Source of the DNA: Litorimonas haliclonae | GTDB taxonomy: Bacteria; Pseudomonadota; Alphaproteobacteria; Caulobacterales; Maricaulaceae | Direction of reading: 5' to 3' | Length of the DNA stretch: 64,000 bases | Assembly: GCF_965138505.1 (NCBI RefSeq) | Contig: NZ_CBCSCO010000003.1 | Coordinates: 1 to 64,000, forward strand | Program-made: the position numbers and the translations under genes | Shown: one piece after another, positions 45,942-55,806 of the stretch | Numbering within the stretch: the first letter of the stretch is position 1 | Layout of the letters: every line of letters starts with the position of its first letter | The notes under the pieces: generated by a model | What the model was told of the DNA's origin: nothing | Database searches by the model: none | Seen by the model: only the letters and a program-made list of their open reading frames with translations

Positions 45942-47378
45942 ATGGCAATCGATATTAAAATGCCGGCGCTTTCTCCGACTATGGAGGAGGGTACGCTGTC
46001 AAAATGGCTCGTCAAAGAAGGCGATAGCGTCACGTCGGGCGATATTCTGGCCGAGATCGAAACCGACAAAGCGACGATGGAAGTCGAGTCGATTGATGAA
46101 GGCACTGTCGGAAAAATCGTCATTGCCGCCGGAACAGACGGCGTGAAAGTCGGCGAAGTGATTTTGCAGCTCTTGGAAGAGGGCGACAGCAAAGAGGATT
46201 TGTCTGACCCGTCCGCCTCAAAAGATGAGGGCGATAAAGACGACGACAAAGACACGGCTGACAAGGAGGACGATAAAGCGTCTTCCAAAAACGTTGAGCG
46301 CGAAGGCGAGGAAGCCGCGCCCGAAGATAAGCCAGGTAAACCCAAACTGGCCGAAATTATTCAGAAAGACCCCGACGTTCCGTCCAATATTAAAATGGTC
46401 GAAACGACGGTTCGTGACGCGCTTCGCGACGCGATGGCCGAGGAAATGCGGCGCGATGAAAAGGTTTTCGTCATGGGCGAGGAGGTCGCGGAATATCAGG
46501 GCGCTTATAAAGTAACGCGTGAGCTTTTGCAGGAATTTTCTGCACGCCGCGTGGTTGATACACCGATTACAGAATATGGTTTTGCCGGTATCGGTGTCGG
46601 CGCGGCGATGGGCGGTCTCAAGCCGATAGTCGAATTCATGACGTTTAACTTTGCCATGCAAGCCATTGATCATATTATCAATTCTGCGGCGAAAACACTT
46701 TATATGTCCGGCGGACAGATGCGTTGCCCAATTGTTTTCCGCGGCCCGAACGGCGCGGCGTCCCGCGTCGGCGCGCAGCATTCCCAGGATTATTCCAGCT
46801 GGTACGCGCATGTGCCGGGGCTGAAAGTCATTGCGCCTTATGACTCCGCGGATGCCAAAGGCCTCTTGAAAGCCGCCATTCGCGATCCGAACCCGGTCGT
46901 CTTTCTGGAACACGAACTCATGTATGGCGAGACATTCGACGTGCCGGATATGGATGATTTCCTTATCCCGATTGGCAAAGCGAAAATCCGCCGTGAAGGC
47001 GCGGATGTGACACTCGTTTCTCACTCCCGTATGGTTGGACGCTGCCTCGAAGCCGCCGAGAAACTGGCTGAGGAAGGTATCGACGCTGAGGTCATTGACC
47101 TGCGAACGCTTCGTCCTCTGGACACGGCGACCGTGATTAAGAGTGTCAAGAAAACCAACCGTTTGGTCTGCGCCGAAGAAGGCTGGGGCCAGCACGGCGT
47201 CGGCGCGGAAATTGCCGCTGTCGTCGTGAACGAAGCTTTTGATTACCTCGACGCGCCGCCCGCACGTGTGCATCAGGCAGATGTGCCGCTGCCATATGCG
47301 GCAAACCTCGAAGCACTGAGCTTGCCGGGAACCGAGGATGTCGTGAAAGCGGCGAAGAAGGTTTGTTACGTTGACTAA
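45942..47378 (+). CDS. pdhB: Pyruvate dehydrogenase E1 subunit beta with lipoyl domain
   Basis: E1 beta completes the thiamine-dependent E1 heterotetramer. The 478-residue product is longer than bare E1 beta because it carries an N-terminal lipoyl domain (residues 1-80, lipoylated K43 in ETDKATME), then an acidic/lysine-rich linker (about 85-140), then E1 beta proper from [18 protein letters not shown]. This lipoyl-E1 beta fusion is typical of alphaproteobacteria. The lipoyl part is almost identical in layout to that of pdhC. Confidence 0.95.
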   Translation: MAIDIKMPALSPTMEEGTLSKWLVKEGDSVTSGDILAEIETDKATMEVESIDEGTVGKIVIAAGTDGVKVGEVILQLLEEGDSKEDLSDPSASKDEGDKDDDKDTADKEDDKASSKNVEREGEEAAPEDKPGKPKLAEIIQKDPDVPSNIKMVETTVRDALRDAMAEEMRRDEKVFVMGEEVAEYQGAYKVTRELLQEFSARRVVDTPITEYGFAGIGVGAAMGGLKPIVEFMTFNFAMQAIDHIINSAAKTLYMSGGQMRCPIVFRGPNGAASRVGAQHSQDYSSWYAHVPGLKVIAPYDSADAKGLLKAAIRDPNPVVFLEHELMYGETFDVPDMDDFLIPIGKAKIRREGADVTLVSHSRMVGRCLEAAEKLAEEGIDAEVIDLRTLRPLDTATVIKSVKKTNRLVCAEEGWGQHGVGAEIAAVVVNEAFDYLDAPPARVHQADVPLPYAANLEALSLPGTEDVVKAAKKVCYVD

Positions 47379-47444
47379 CGCTCAACACTGTTTTGTATAA
47401 TATTAGAATTTTAAAGTCAGAGCTTCTGACTCTTGGAGAGATAA

Positions 47445-48830
47445 ATGCCTGTTGAAATTCTCATGCCCGCTTTGTCCCCCACAATGGAAGAGGGGACTTT
47501 GTCTAAATGGTTGATGAAAGAAGGTGATACGGTATCGTCCGGAGACCTTTTGGCGGAAATCGAAACCGACAAGGCGACGATGGAGGTTGAAGCCGTCGAA
47601 GAAGGGACGCTCGCGAAAATCCTGGTGGAAGCCGGAACGGATGGCGTGAAAGTCAATTCGCCTATCGCGCTGCTGCTCGAAGAGGACGAGGATGAAAGCG
47701 CTCTGGACGGATATGAGCCGACAGGGGCGGACGTGTCCAAACCGAGCGATAAGGAAGAGCAAAAAGCTGAACCTAAAAGCGAGCCGGTTCCCGACAAACC
47801 CAAAGAAGAAACCGGTAAAGCGGACGATGCGCCGTCTACGCGATACGACAAAAAACCTGACGACGGGCCTGCCCCGAAAACGGGGTCGAATAAAGACGGC
47901 GATCGGTTGAGAGCCTCGCCTTTGGCGAAGCGTCTTGCGAAAGAAGCCGGGATTGATTTGTCGTCAGTTGAAGGCTCCGGCCCTAAAGGCCGCATTATCA
48001 AGGTCGATATTGAAAATTATGAAGCGCCGAAAGAGGCAGAGAAAAAGCCCGAAGCGCCCAAGGATACGAAAGATGAGTCCAAAGAAGTCGGTGCGGTTCG
48101 CAGCGGCGGCGCGGAGTATTTGTCCAAAATGGGCATTGAGGCCGGAACCTACGATCTTGAACCTCTGAACGGGATGACGAAAACCATTGCAAGACGCTTG
48201 TCAGATTCGAACAATAATGTGCCGGACTTCCCGCTGCAGATTGATTGCGAAATCGATGAGCTACTAAAGCTGCGCAAAGAGTTAAACGCGCAGGCCCCGG
48301 AAGGCGTAAAAGTGAGCGTCAATGATATGCTTATTCGCGCCTGCGCCTTGTCTCTGAAATTCGTGCCGGAAGCTAATGCGAGCTATACGCCGGACGGAAT
48401 CGCTTATCACAAACACGCCGATGTGGCCGTAGCGGTTGCCATTGATGGCGGCTTGATTACCCCGATTGTACGCGAAGCTGAAAATAAAGGCCTATCCACA
48501 ATATCGACTGAAATGGTGGATCTGGCTGGGCGCGCCCGCGATATGAAACTCAAGCCAAATGAGTATCAGGGCGGTACGTTCTCTATTTCAAACCTTGGCA
48601 TGATGGGCATTAAATCTTTCGGCTCCATCATTAACGAGCCGCACGGCATGATCCTTTCGGTTGGGGCAGGCGGACCGCGCCCTGTTGTCAAGAACGGGGA
48701 GATTAAAGTGGCAACCGTCATGACTGTAACGCTCACCTGTGATCACCGGGTTGTTGACGGGGCGATGGGCGCGAAATGGCTCCAACACTTCAAACGCTAT
48801 GTCGAGCAACCGATTACAATGATGTTGTAA
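47445..48830 (+). CDS. pdhC: Pyruvate dehydrogenase E2, dihydrolipoamide acetyltransferase
   Basis: E2 is the core that moves acetyl groups to CoA. The 461-residue product has one lipoyl domain (residues 1-78, K43 in ETDKATME), an acidic linker, a peripheral subunit-binding domain (ASPLAKRLAKEAGIDLSSV near 155-190) that holds E1 or E3, and the acyltransferase domain with catalytic His in DHRVVDGAMGA near residue 430. GGAGAG lies before ATG 47445. An unknown gene separates it from lpd. Confidence 0.95.
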   Translation: MPVEILMPALSPTMEEGTLSKWLMKEGDTVSSGDLLAEIETDKATMEVEAVEEGTLAKILVEAGTDGVKVNSPIALLLEEDEDESALDGYEPTGADVSKPSDKEEQKAEPKSEPVPDKPKEETGKADDAPSTRYDKKPDDGPAPKTGSNKDGDRLRASPLAKRLAKEAGIDLSSVEGSGPKGRIIKVDIENYEAPKEAEKKPEAPKDTKDESKEVGAVRSGGAEYLSKMGIEAGTYDLEPLNGMTKTIARRLSDSNNNVPDFPLQIDCEIDELLKLRKELNAQAPEGVKVSVNDMLIRACALSLKFVPEANASYTPDGIAYHKHADVAVAVAIDGGLITPIVREAENKGLSTISTEMVDLAGRARDMKLKPNEYQGGTFSISNLGMMGIKSFGSIINEPHGMILSVGAGGPRPVVKNGEIKVATVMTVTLTCDHRVVDGAMGAKWLQHFKRYVEQPITMML

Positions 48831-48893
48831 TAACTGAGCAAAGTTTCTCCCTACAGGGGAGGAGCATTGCCCTTCGGCCGCCCCGCGTTATAC

Positions 48894-48908
48894 TTAATGA
48901 AAACTTAA
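48894..48908 (+). promoter_or_regulatory. CtrA-like site before the unknown gene at 48925
   Basis: TTAA 48894-48897, seven bases, TTAA 48905-48908: a full half-site match, ending 17 bases before the start codon. The region is moderately AT-rich, so a chance match cannot be excluded. Confidence 0.45.
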
Positions 48909-48924
48909 GTTCGCGGAACGAATT

Positions 48925-49857
48925 ATGCTTTGGAAATCATTACTTACTGGAACCCTCCTTGCAGGACTTGCCGGAGCAGTCGTTTATTTTGGGACGGGCG
49001 GAGAAATTGCCACGGCCGGGGTGAAAGCCGACTTCCAACAAGCCGTTTCGAATACAAAGGAAGCCACAAAATCTGTTGCGGATGATGTCAGCGAGTCGGC
49101 CTCCGATACGATAGAAAAAATGGCGAGCGCCTCTGACTCGCTCGAAGCGAAAGTGAAAGAGAGTTTGTCTGATGAAGAGAAGGCTGAGCCGCCAAAATCG
49201 CATAATTCGAAGGCCGAAGATACAAACAAATCTGAAAAAAAATGGTTGGACCGCTATCTGAAAAAGAAAGACAACGCTGATAATTCGGATAAAAATAGAA
49301 CAGAGCAGGCCCCCGTCAATGTAGACGATATGGACGCGTCTGACGTGGACGGAGCTGTTCGAAATATTCTGAAAAAAGAGCGCGAAACCCCGATCGAGCA
49401 AGAAACCTCTGAGGGGCAGGAAACAGAGTCGGACGACGATATTCAGCGAACAGAAAGCCCTGACAGTGCAGCGCAGAAAACAGCTATGTCACTTGACATG
49501 AATTCCTCAGAAGAAGTCAGAGCGGTGTATGGAACGGCGCTCGCCGAGGCAAAAGACATCAGTATCGTGGAGTTACGTGACCGCGCTTATCTAAGCCTGA
49601 TTGACTACACGATCCGCAAAAAGGACTTTAAGCGGTCCAAAGCCGTTATCACCGAGATTAGCCAGCCCGAGTTACGCGATACCGCGCGGAGCAATATCGC
49701 AGTCGGCCTTGCCCGACTTGGAAAACGCGACGCGGCATTTGCCACTTTGGAAGATGTCGAGACGCAGGCGCTCGCCGATGTGCTTCGCCTTCAAGTGATA
49801 GAGGCCATGACGGCCCCCTCCCAGAATCAGGCGAATTCCGCCATTCCAACAAATTAG
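48925..49857 (+). CDS. Unknown membrane-anchored protein in pdh cluster
   Basis: I do not recognise this 310-residue product. It has one N-terminal membrane segment (residues about 5-24, MLWKSLLTGTLLAGLAGAVV), a long charged, low-complexity region (about 30-190, rich in Glu, Asp, Lys and Ser) and a C-terminal helical part (about 200-300) made of repeated helices resembling HEAT or TPR units (RDRAYLSLIDYTIRK, LRDTARSNIAVGLARLGKRDA). It lies between pdhC and lpd on the same strand, with its own CtrA-like box. The layout suggests a tether or scaffold facing the periplasm or cytoplasm, but the function is unknown. Confidence 0.75.
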   Translation: MLWKSLLTGTLLAGLAGAVVYFGTGGEIATAGVKADFQQAVSNTKEATKSVADDVSESASDTIEKMASASDSLEAKVKESLSDEEKAEPPKSHNSKAEDTNKSEKKWLDRYLKKKDNADNSDKNRTEQAPVNVDDMDASDVDGAVRNILKKERETPIEQETSEGQETESDDDIQRTESPDSAAQKTAMSLDMNSSEEVRAVYGTALAEAKDISIVELRDRAYLSLIDYTIRKKDFKRSKAVITEISQPELRDTARSNIAVGLARLGKRDAAFATLEDVETQALADVLRLQVIEAMTAPSQNQANSAIPTN

Positions 49858-49940
49858 ATATTCCTAATTATGGGTTCTAATGCGCCCAAAAATCTGTCAT
49901 AGACTTGCGAGAATTAATTCCCGCAATAAGGCCCAAAATT

Positions 49941-51332
49941 ATGGCTGAGACAGCTTTTGACGTTATCGTAATCGGATCCGGACCGGGGGGCTATGTGACC
50001 GCCATTCGGGCGTCTCAACTCGGGTTCAAAACGGCGATTGTTGAAAAGGATGATTTGGGCGGGGTTTGCCTGAATTGGGGCTGTATTCCGACCAAAGCGC
50101 TTCTGCGATCCGCCGAAGTTTATCACAATATGCAACATGCGGATGAGTATGGCCTTTCCGCCGAGCCGAGCTTTGACCTTGAAAAAATCGTCAAGCGATC
50201 CCGCAAAATCGCCGGGCAGCTTTCCGGCGGTATTAAACATCTTATGAAGAAAAACAAAATCACCGTCATCAACGGCTTTGCCAAATTGAAAAAAGGCAAA
50301 GACGCCCCGACGGTTGTCGTGGACGGAACAGATTATACGGCCAAACACGTCATCTTGGGAACCGGGGCGCGCGCTCGTCATATCCCTCAGGCAGGTCTGG
50401 AGCCGGACGGAAAATATATCTGGACGGCCCGCGAAGCGATGGTGCCGGACAGCATTCCGAAAAAGCTTCTTGTTGTGGGCTCGGGCGCGATTGGCATGGA
50501 ATTCGCCTCCTTTTTTGACGCTTTTGGCGCCGATGTGACGGTCGTTGAAATGGTGGATCGCATCCTGCCGGCGGAAGATGAAGAGATTTCCAAAATGGCC
50601 CGCAAGGCGTTTGAAAAGCGCGGCGTGACAATCAAGACTGAGACGCAGGCTTCTGTAAAGACAGGCAGAAATGGCGTCACAGCGACATTGACCAAAGGCG
50701 GCACATCCGAAGAGGTCGAGTTTGACCGCGTCGTTCTGGCTATCGGCATTGTCGGCAATACCGAAGATATGGGCCTCGAAGAGCTGGGCGTTAAAATTGA
50801 GAAAACCCATATCGAGGTGGACGAATATTCCTTTACAGGCGTGAAGGGTCTTTATGCGATTGGTGATGTAACCACGCCGCCTTGGCTTGCGCACAAGGCT
50901 TCGCATGAAGGCATTATCTGTATTGAGAAAATTGCGGGGGAAAATCCGCACCCACTCGATGCCAATGCAATTCCTGGATGTACATATTGCCATCCGCAAA
51001 TTGCGTCTGTCGGACACACCGAAGCCCAAGCGAAAGCGGCGGGCTATGACGTAAAAGTCGGACGGTTCCCTTTCATCGGGAACGGCAAGGCGATTGCTTT
51101 GGGAGAGCCGGAAGGTCTTGTGAAAACTGTCTTTGACGCTAAGACCGGAGAATTACTCGGCGCGCATATGATCGGCGCGGAAGTGACCGAGCTTATTCAA
51201 GGCTATACGATTGCGCAAAAGCTAGAGACGACAGAGCACGAGTTAATGGAAACTGTGTTCCCGCATCCGACCTTGTCAGAGATGATGCACGAGGCCGTCC
51301 TCGATGCCTATGACCGGACAATTCACTACTAG
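49941..51332 (+). CDS. lpd: Dihydrolipoamide dehydrogenase (E3)
   Basis: E3 reoxidises dihydrolipoyl groups using FAD and NAD. The 463-residue product has the FAD motif VIVIGSGPGGY, the redox disulfide in GGVCLNWGCIPTK (residues about 42-47), the NAD-binding VVGSGAIGMEF and the C-terminal interface with the catalytic His in HPTLSEMMHEAV. ATG 49941 (MAETAFD) is chosen over an upstream in-frame start. It follows the unknown gene by 83 bases. It ends three bases from the convergent acyltransferase. Confidence 0.95.
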   Translation: MAETAFDVIVIGSGPGGYVTAIRASQLGFKTAIVEKDDLGGVCLNWGCIPTKALLRSAEVYHNMQHADEYGLSAEPSFDLEKIVKRSRKIAGQLSGGIKHLMKKNKITVINGFAKLKKGKDAPTVVVDGTDYTAKHVILGTGARARHIPQAGLEPDGKYIWTAREAMVPDSIPKKLLVVGSGAIGMEFASFFDAFGADVTVVEMVDRILPAEDEEISKMARKAFEKRGVTIKTETQASVKTGRNGVTATLTKGGTSEEVEFDRVVLAIGIVGNTEDMGLEELGVKIEKTHIEVDEYSFTGVKGLYAIGDVTTPPWLAHKASHEGIICIEKIAGENPHPLDANAIPGCTYCHPQIASVGHTEAQAKAAGYDVKVGRFPFIGNGKAIALGEPEGLVKTVFDAKTGELLGAHMIGAEVTELIQGYTIAQKLETTEHELMETVFPHPTLSEMMHEAVLDAYDRTIHY

Positions 51333-51335
51333 GGC

Positions 51336-52484
51336 TTAGTCCAGTAAGAGTTTGCGACCCTCAATATCTGAGGGCTTTCGTCCGAACCGCAAATATTTAG
51401 CAAATCGCTTTTTAGTCTTAAGAGCTGGCTTTTCGATAATATGCCATGACGCGTATGCAATAGCATATGAGAGAGGCGCGATAAGGACGAAAAGCGCGAT
51501 TGGGCTTAGTTGCGGCCACCAGTAAAAGGCGAGCTGGAGCAGGCCCCAATGATAAATATATATTCCGTAGGAAACATCTGAGAGTTTTTGCAAGGGCTCG
51601 AAACGGGGCGCTTTCACGAAGGCGACAAGCATAAGGCCATAAGCGAGCATCAAGTTTACGGCAATTTCCATCGCGTTAATCTGGCTGCATAATACCGCCA
51701 ATAGGACCATGCACACTAGGCCCAAGACATGGAAGTTTAGGTGTTCCCGATAGGCGAAAATTGTTGCGCCCAATCCATAAGCTATAGCGAACCGCAATGC
51801 ATTTTGCGCCGTTGCGGGAAGGTGCTCGTAAAGCCCGGTCTCTTTGGCGATTAACCACGCCAAACTAGGCAAAATAAACTGCGCCAAAATCATCCATTTG
51901 CGCCGCATCAGCCCCAAAGAGAAAATTAAGGCCGTCATTAGGTAAGCCAAGAGTTCATAGCGAAGCGTCCAGAGCGGCGCCGCGGCAAGCTGTTCATGAT
52001 TCGTCAAAAACGCGCTCGGCAAGACCATATCCGAATTGATAAAGGTCAAAACGAGAAAGGGTTGTTTCCAGACATCCGGATGGGTGAGGTAATCCCATAG
52101 GGGAAGCGTGGTGGCGAGCGGCCCGATTAAAAGCAGCACAAAAGCCACATGAATAATTAGGGCCGGGTATATTCGAAGTATGCGGGCAGACCCATATTCG
52201 GGTAAATCCTTACGATAAGTCATGCTTTTGGTGACCAGGAAACCTGAGGTAATAAAGAATAAATTCACCGCCAGATAGCTTAAGCCATATCCGAAAAACA
52301 CATACGCTCCGGCGGAAATGTCACGAAAACCGACAATCATGGCGTGTTCTGTCACGACCAAAAGTGCCATCAGAATACGCAAAGGGGTGAAAAAATTGTC
52401 GTGGCCATCCCGGATTCGGACAGGCGCCTTTAATCGCTGGAACAGCGATAAATGTAAATCAGCAGTGTCTTTTGTCTCGGACAA
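51336..52484 (-). CDS. Acyltransferase-3 (OafA/YrhL-like) membrane protein
   Basis: The 382-residue product has about ten membrane segments and the acyltransferase-3 family pattern: the start NFFTPLRILMALLVVTEHA contains the conserved catalytic His (H in EHA), then NLFFITSGFLVTKS and RILRIYPALI. It O-acylates an envelope sugar or peptidoglycan component; the acceptor is unknown. The start appears to be TTG 52484, preceded by GAGGG at a suitable distance; no in-frame ATG lies close upstream. It is divergent from lipA and stands alone. Confidence 0.85.
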   Translation of the reverse strand: MSETKDTADLHLSLFQRLKAPVRIRDGHDNFFTPLRILMALLVVTEHAMIVGFRDISAGAYVFFGYGLSYLAVNLFFITSGFLVTKSMTYRKDLPEYGSARILRIYPALIIHVAFVLLLIGPLATTLPLWDYLTHPDVWKQPFLVLTFINSDMVLPSAFLTNHEQLAAAPLWTLRYELLAYLMTALIFSLGLMRRKWMILAQFILPSLAWLIAKETGLYEHLPATAQNALRFAIAYGLGATIFAYREHLNFHVLGLVCMVLLAVLCSQINAMEIAVNLMLAYGLMLVAFVKAPRFEPLQKLSDVSYGIYIYHWGLLQLAFYWWPQLSPIALFVLIAPLSYAIAYASWHIIEKPALKTKKRFAKYLRFGRKPSDIEGRKLLLD

Positions 52485-52645
52485 AATTCATTACCCTCAT
52501 TAAAGCCAGTGTTTCTAGCGGTATCCCGTTAATATAAGCAAAAAATGCGCCAACTAACTTCATTTGCAGATTTGCGGCCACTGCCTTGCAGTGAAAGCCT
52601 GAAATTACGCTTGCCCCAAGCGGTTAAAACCCCCATTTAACGGCC

Positions 52646-53611
52646 ATGGCTACGCTAATTGATACCGCGCAGAATATTCGCCCCAAGCCCGCTTTAAGGC
52701 ATCCGGAGAAGGCCAACCGGCCGGACACGGAAGTGCTCCGCAAACCGTCTTGGATCCGGGTAAAAGCCCCGACATCCAAGGGCTATGCCGAAACGCGCAA
52801 GATCGTAAAAGACAAAGGTCTTGTAACTGTTTGCGAAGAAGCTGGCTGTCCGAATATTGGCGAATGCTGGGAAAAATCCCATGCGACCTTTATGATTCTT
52901 GGCGAGATTTGCACACGGGCCTGCGCTTTTTGCAATGTCGCCACCGGCCTTCCTCAAAGCGTTGACGCTTACGAGCCTAAAAAGATTGCGGAAGCGGTTG
53001 AAGAAATGGGGCTCAAACATGTCGTGATTACGTCTGTTGACCGCGATGACTTATCAGACGGCGGCGCGCAGCACTTTGTAGATGTGATTGAAGCCATCCG
53101 CGCTCGATCGCCCAAAACCACAATTGAAATCCTGACGCCTGACTTCCTTCGTAAAGAGGGCGCGGCCGAAACCGTCATTGATGCACGCCCCGATGTGTTC
53201 AATCACAACCTTGAAACCGTGCCGCGCCTTTATTTGTCTATTCGTCCCGGCGCCCGTTATTTCCACTCTCTTCGCCTGCTGGAGCGCGTCAAAGAACGTG
53301 ACCCGTCTCAATTTACTAAATCGGGTCTGATGGTTGGGTTAGGCGAAACCAAAGAAGAAGTGATGCAGGTCATGGATGATATGCGCTCTGCGGGAATCGA
53401 CTTCTTGACGATTGGTCAATATTTACAGCCGACCCGTAAACATGCCGCCGTAAAACGTTTTGTAACCCCTGAAGAGTTCAAAGCGTATGAGACAATAGCA
53501 CGGGCCAAAGGCTTCCTAGTCGTCTCCTCAAGTCCTCTGACCCGTTCCAGCTATCACGCCGATAGCGATTTCGCGAAACTTCAAGCTGCCAGACGGGCTC
53601 AGCACGCCTAA
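52646..53611 (+). CDS. lipA: Lipoyl synthase
   Basis: LipA is the radical SAM enzyme that inserts two sulfurs into octanoyl-lysine to make lipoate. The 321-residue product has the auxiliary cluster motif [12 protein letters not shown] and the SAM-cluster motif CTRACAFC. It supplies the lipoyl domains of PdhB and PdhC encoded nearby. The stop overlaps the start of the coq10-like gene (TAATG at 53609-53613), a common alphaproteobacterial arrangement. Confidence 0.96.
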   Translation: MATLIDTAQNIRPKPALRHPEKANRPDTEVLRKPSWIRVKAPTSKGYAETRKIVKDKGLVTVCEEAGCPNIGECWEKSHATFMILGEICTRACAFCNVATGLPQSVDAYEPKKIAEAVEEMGLKHVVITSVDRDDLSDGGAQHFVDVIEAIRARSPKTTIEILTPDFLRKEGAAETVIDARPDVFNHNLETVPRLYLSIRPGARYFHSLRLLERVKERDPSQFTKSGLMVGLGETKEEVMQVMDDMRSAGIDFLTIGQYLQPTRKHAAVKRFVTPEEFKAYETIARAKGFLVVSSSPLTRSSYHADSDFAKLQAARRAQHA

Positions 53612-54114
53612 TGCCGTCCGCTAGTTTTACGAAACGCATCAATCATAGTGCGGATGAGCTGTTGGACATGGTTGCAAATGTCGAAGAATACCCGACTTTT
53701 ATTGATCTGATTTCAAGTTTGCGGATTACCAAACAAGTCAGCGAGACTGATTTCGAAGCAGAAGCGGTCGCGGCCTATAAGTCTATTCGTCAAAGCTTTA
53801 AGTCACTTGTACAAGTTGATCGAGATAAGAAACTAATTCGCGTCACCAAAGCTGAAAAGGGCGGGGCTGTCAAAAACCTTGAAAACCGATGGGTGTTTCA
53901 CGAGCTGCCCGACGGCACAACTCTCGTGGATTTTTATGTCGATGTGACGTTAAAAGCGTTTCCGTTGAATCTTTTGATTAAAGATAAATTTGAAAAAGCT
54001 AGCCGACATATCATGAATGTGTTTGAAACTAGGGCCGCGCAAGTTTGCGATCCTGTCAAAGCTGATCCGGCCCTCAATCTGGCGAAACAAAAAGAGTTAT
54101 TGGGCCTGGCTTAG
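53611..54114 (+). CDS. COQ10/RatA-family START-like protein
   Basis: The 167-residue product has the START-like fold of COQ10/RatA: SFTKRINHSADELLDMVANVEEYP at the start, then PNVEEYPTFIDL-type and a C-terminal helix FEKASRHIMNVFETRA. Homologues bind ubiquinone or a related lipid and support respiration; the toxin name RatA rests on E. coli overexpression. It overlaps lipA by one base and the convergent cinA by 18 bases. Confidence 0.9.
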   Translation: MPSASFTKRINHSADELLDMVANVEEYPTFIDLISSLRITKQVSETDFEAEAVAAYKSIRQSFKSLVQVDRDKKLIRVTKAEKGGAVKNLENRWVFHELPDGTTLVDFYVDVTLKAFPLNLLIKDKFEKASRHIMNVFETRAAQVCDPVKADPALNLAKQKELLGLA

Positions 54115-54606
54115 GGCCGCTTTCAAGGCTTTTAAGGCTTCGTAACACGTCACGTCTCTGACTTTATTTCGTCCAATATCTCCAAAGTTGAATAGTGCAG
54201 CCTTAGCGGGCTGACTTTTCTGGGCTAGTCCAATCCAGACCGTTCCGATGGGTTTCTCTTCTGAGCCCCCACCAGGCCCGGCAATGCCGGTGACAGAAAT
54301 CGCGAGGTCGGTTTCGAGTGCGGTAAGAACGCCCTGCGCCATAGCTTCAGCGACTTCTTCGCTCACCGCGCCATGTGTCTCTATAATTGCCTCTGGAACA
54401 TCCAATTGGTTGGCTTTCACTGCGTTGTCATAGGCAATTATGCCGCCCTTGAAAGGCGCTGAGGACCCTGGGATCGAGGTAATGGCGGCTCCTATAAGGC
54501 CGCCTGTGCAGCTTTCTGCTGTGGCTATGGTCAGGTCTCGCTCGGTTGCGAGAGACACGACATCGCTAGCTAAGGAAAAAATATCTTTAAGGCTAATGCG
54601 GGTCAT
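54097..54606 (-). CDS. Nicotinamide-nucleotide amidohydrolase (CinA C-terminal type)
   Basis: The 169-residue product corresponds to the stand-alone C-terminal domain of CinA (PncC), which deamidates NMN in NAD recycling. Motifs are ATAESCTGGLIGAAITSIPGSSA and the late GIAGPGGGSEEKPIGTVWIG. The CinA N-terminal molybdopterin-binding-like domain is absent, as in many proteobacteria. The start overlaps the ispDF stop (ATGA), and the 3' end overlaps the convergent coq10-like gene. Confidence 0.9.
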   Translation of the reverse strand: MTRISLKDIFSLASDVVSLATERDLTIATAESCTGGLIGAAITSIPGSSAPFKGGIIAYDNAVKANQLDVPEAIIETHGAVSEEVAEAMAQGVLTALETDLAISVTGIAGPGGGSEEKPIGTVWIGLAQKSQPAKAALFNFGDIGRNKVRDVTCYEALKALKAALSQAQ

Positions 54607-55745
54607 AATGGGAGCTTTACGGTGGCGACAGCCTGAGCTGCCAAACCTTCTCCCCGTCCAGCAAAGCCAAGTTTTTCTGTGGTTGTGGCTTTGACGCTTA
54701 CGCGGGTCAGGGGGAGCTGGCAAAGCTCCGCAATGCGCTCTCGCATCTTTTCGCGATGGGGTTTGATTTTTGGCTTTTCACAAATCAGTGTCACATCAAC
54801 GTGCTGGAGGACGCCGCCCCGTTCCGCCATTTTTTCCAAGGCAAAAAGCAAGAATTTATCAGAGGCCGCGCCTTTCCACTTAGGATCGGAAGGCGGGAAA
54901 TGATCGCCAATATCCCCATAGGCCAACGCGCCGAGCAAGGCGTCTGTCAGGGCGTGAAGTCCCGCATCTGCGTCCGAATGCCCTTTCAGAGTAAACCCGC
55001 AGTCTATCGAGACCCCGCATAGCCAAAGAGGGTTGCCTTCCTCGAATTGATGGACGTCAAATCCGGATCCGGTGGCGATATAGCTATCTGTTTGCATCAT
55101 CTGCTCCGCTTTAGCGAAATCCGCGGGATAGGTCAGTTTAAAATTACGCTCATCGCCTTGGGTTAAAGTAATTGCGAGTCCTTTCTCTTGCGCGACGGCA
55201 ATGTCGTCTGCCCGGCTTTCGTCCGTGGGCAGGGCATTGAACGCTTGGAGTATTTCTGAATAGTGAAACGCTTGGGGAGTTTGGACGCGGCGGAGGCCCT
55301 CCCGGTCCACCGCTTCGCCGGAAAGCGTTTTTAGGGCATCAGAAATGGGAAGGACGGGCGCAGCCGCAGGGCTGGAGAGGAGCGCCTTCGCAAGACCGGA
55401 GAGGAGCTTTCGCGAAACGAAAGGGCGGGCTGCGTCATGAATATAGACATGGTCAACTTTCGAATTTTCGAGGGCCCTTAAACCGTTTCGCACAGATTCT
55501 GTGCGGGTTTGCCCGCCCGTGATGATTTTAGCGTCAAGACACAAATCGGCCAAAACGGAACGAATATTTTTGTCATCAGGTCTGATGACCACGCAAAAAA
55601 CATCGAAATTATAGGCTTTTTGTAGATTGAAAAGCGTATGATGGAGAAGAGGCTTTCCCGACAACAGGCGATATTGTTTAGGAATGTCTCCGCCCGCCCG
55701 TTCGCCTTTCCCGGCAGCGACTAAAATTAAGGCGGTACGGGGCAT
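54603..55745 (-). CDS. ispDF: Bifunctional IspD/IspF
   Basis: This enzyme does two steps of the MEP isoprenoid pathway. The 380-residue product has an N-terminal IspD cytidylyltransferase (residues about 1-225: LVAAGKGERAGGDIPKQY, GGQTRTESV, HDAARPF) and a C-terminal IspF cyclase (about 228-380: GSGFDVHQFEEG, LKGHSDADAGLHALTDALLGA). The fusion is typical of alphaproteobacteria. It is coupled to the cinA gene and divergent from dusB. Confidence 0.95.
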   Translation of the reverse strand: MPRTALILVAAGKGERAGGDIPKQYRLLSGKPLLHHTLFNLQKAYNFDVFCVVIRPDDKNIRSVLADLCLDAKIITGGQTRTESVRNGLRALENSKVDHVYIHDAARPFVSRKLLSGLAKALLSSPAAAPVLPISDALKTLSGEAVDREGLRRVQTPQAFHYSEILQAFNALPTDESRADDIAVAQEKGLAITLTQGDERNFKLTYPADFAKAEQMMQTDSYIATGSGFDVHQFEEGNPLWLCGVSIDCGFTLKGHSDADAGLHALTDALLGALAYGDIGDHFPPSDPKWKGAASDKFLLFALEKMAERGGVLQHVDVTLICEKPKIKPHREKMRERIAELCQLPLTRVSVKATTTEKLGFAGRGEGLAAQAVATVKLPL

Positions 55746-55806
55746 AGTCCCTCAAAACGTGTGGTGAATTATTGTGCAGACGTTTCGTCGGCTCTAAGAG
55801 AGGACA

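Noticed and set aside
46218..47273. Long antisense frame over pdhB
   Set aside because: It is opposite a strongly conserved E1 beta and its composition follows the codon bias of the other strand.
49914..51029. Long antisense frame over lpd
   Set aside because: It mirrors a highly conserved E3 sequence and has no recognisable motif.
52624..52641. TTAA pair before lipA as a CtrA site
   Set aside because: The half-sites are nine bases apart, not seven.
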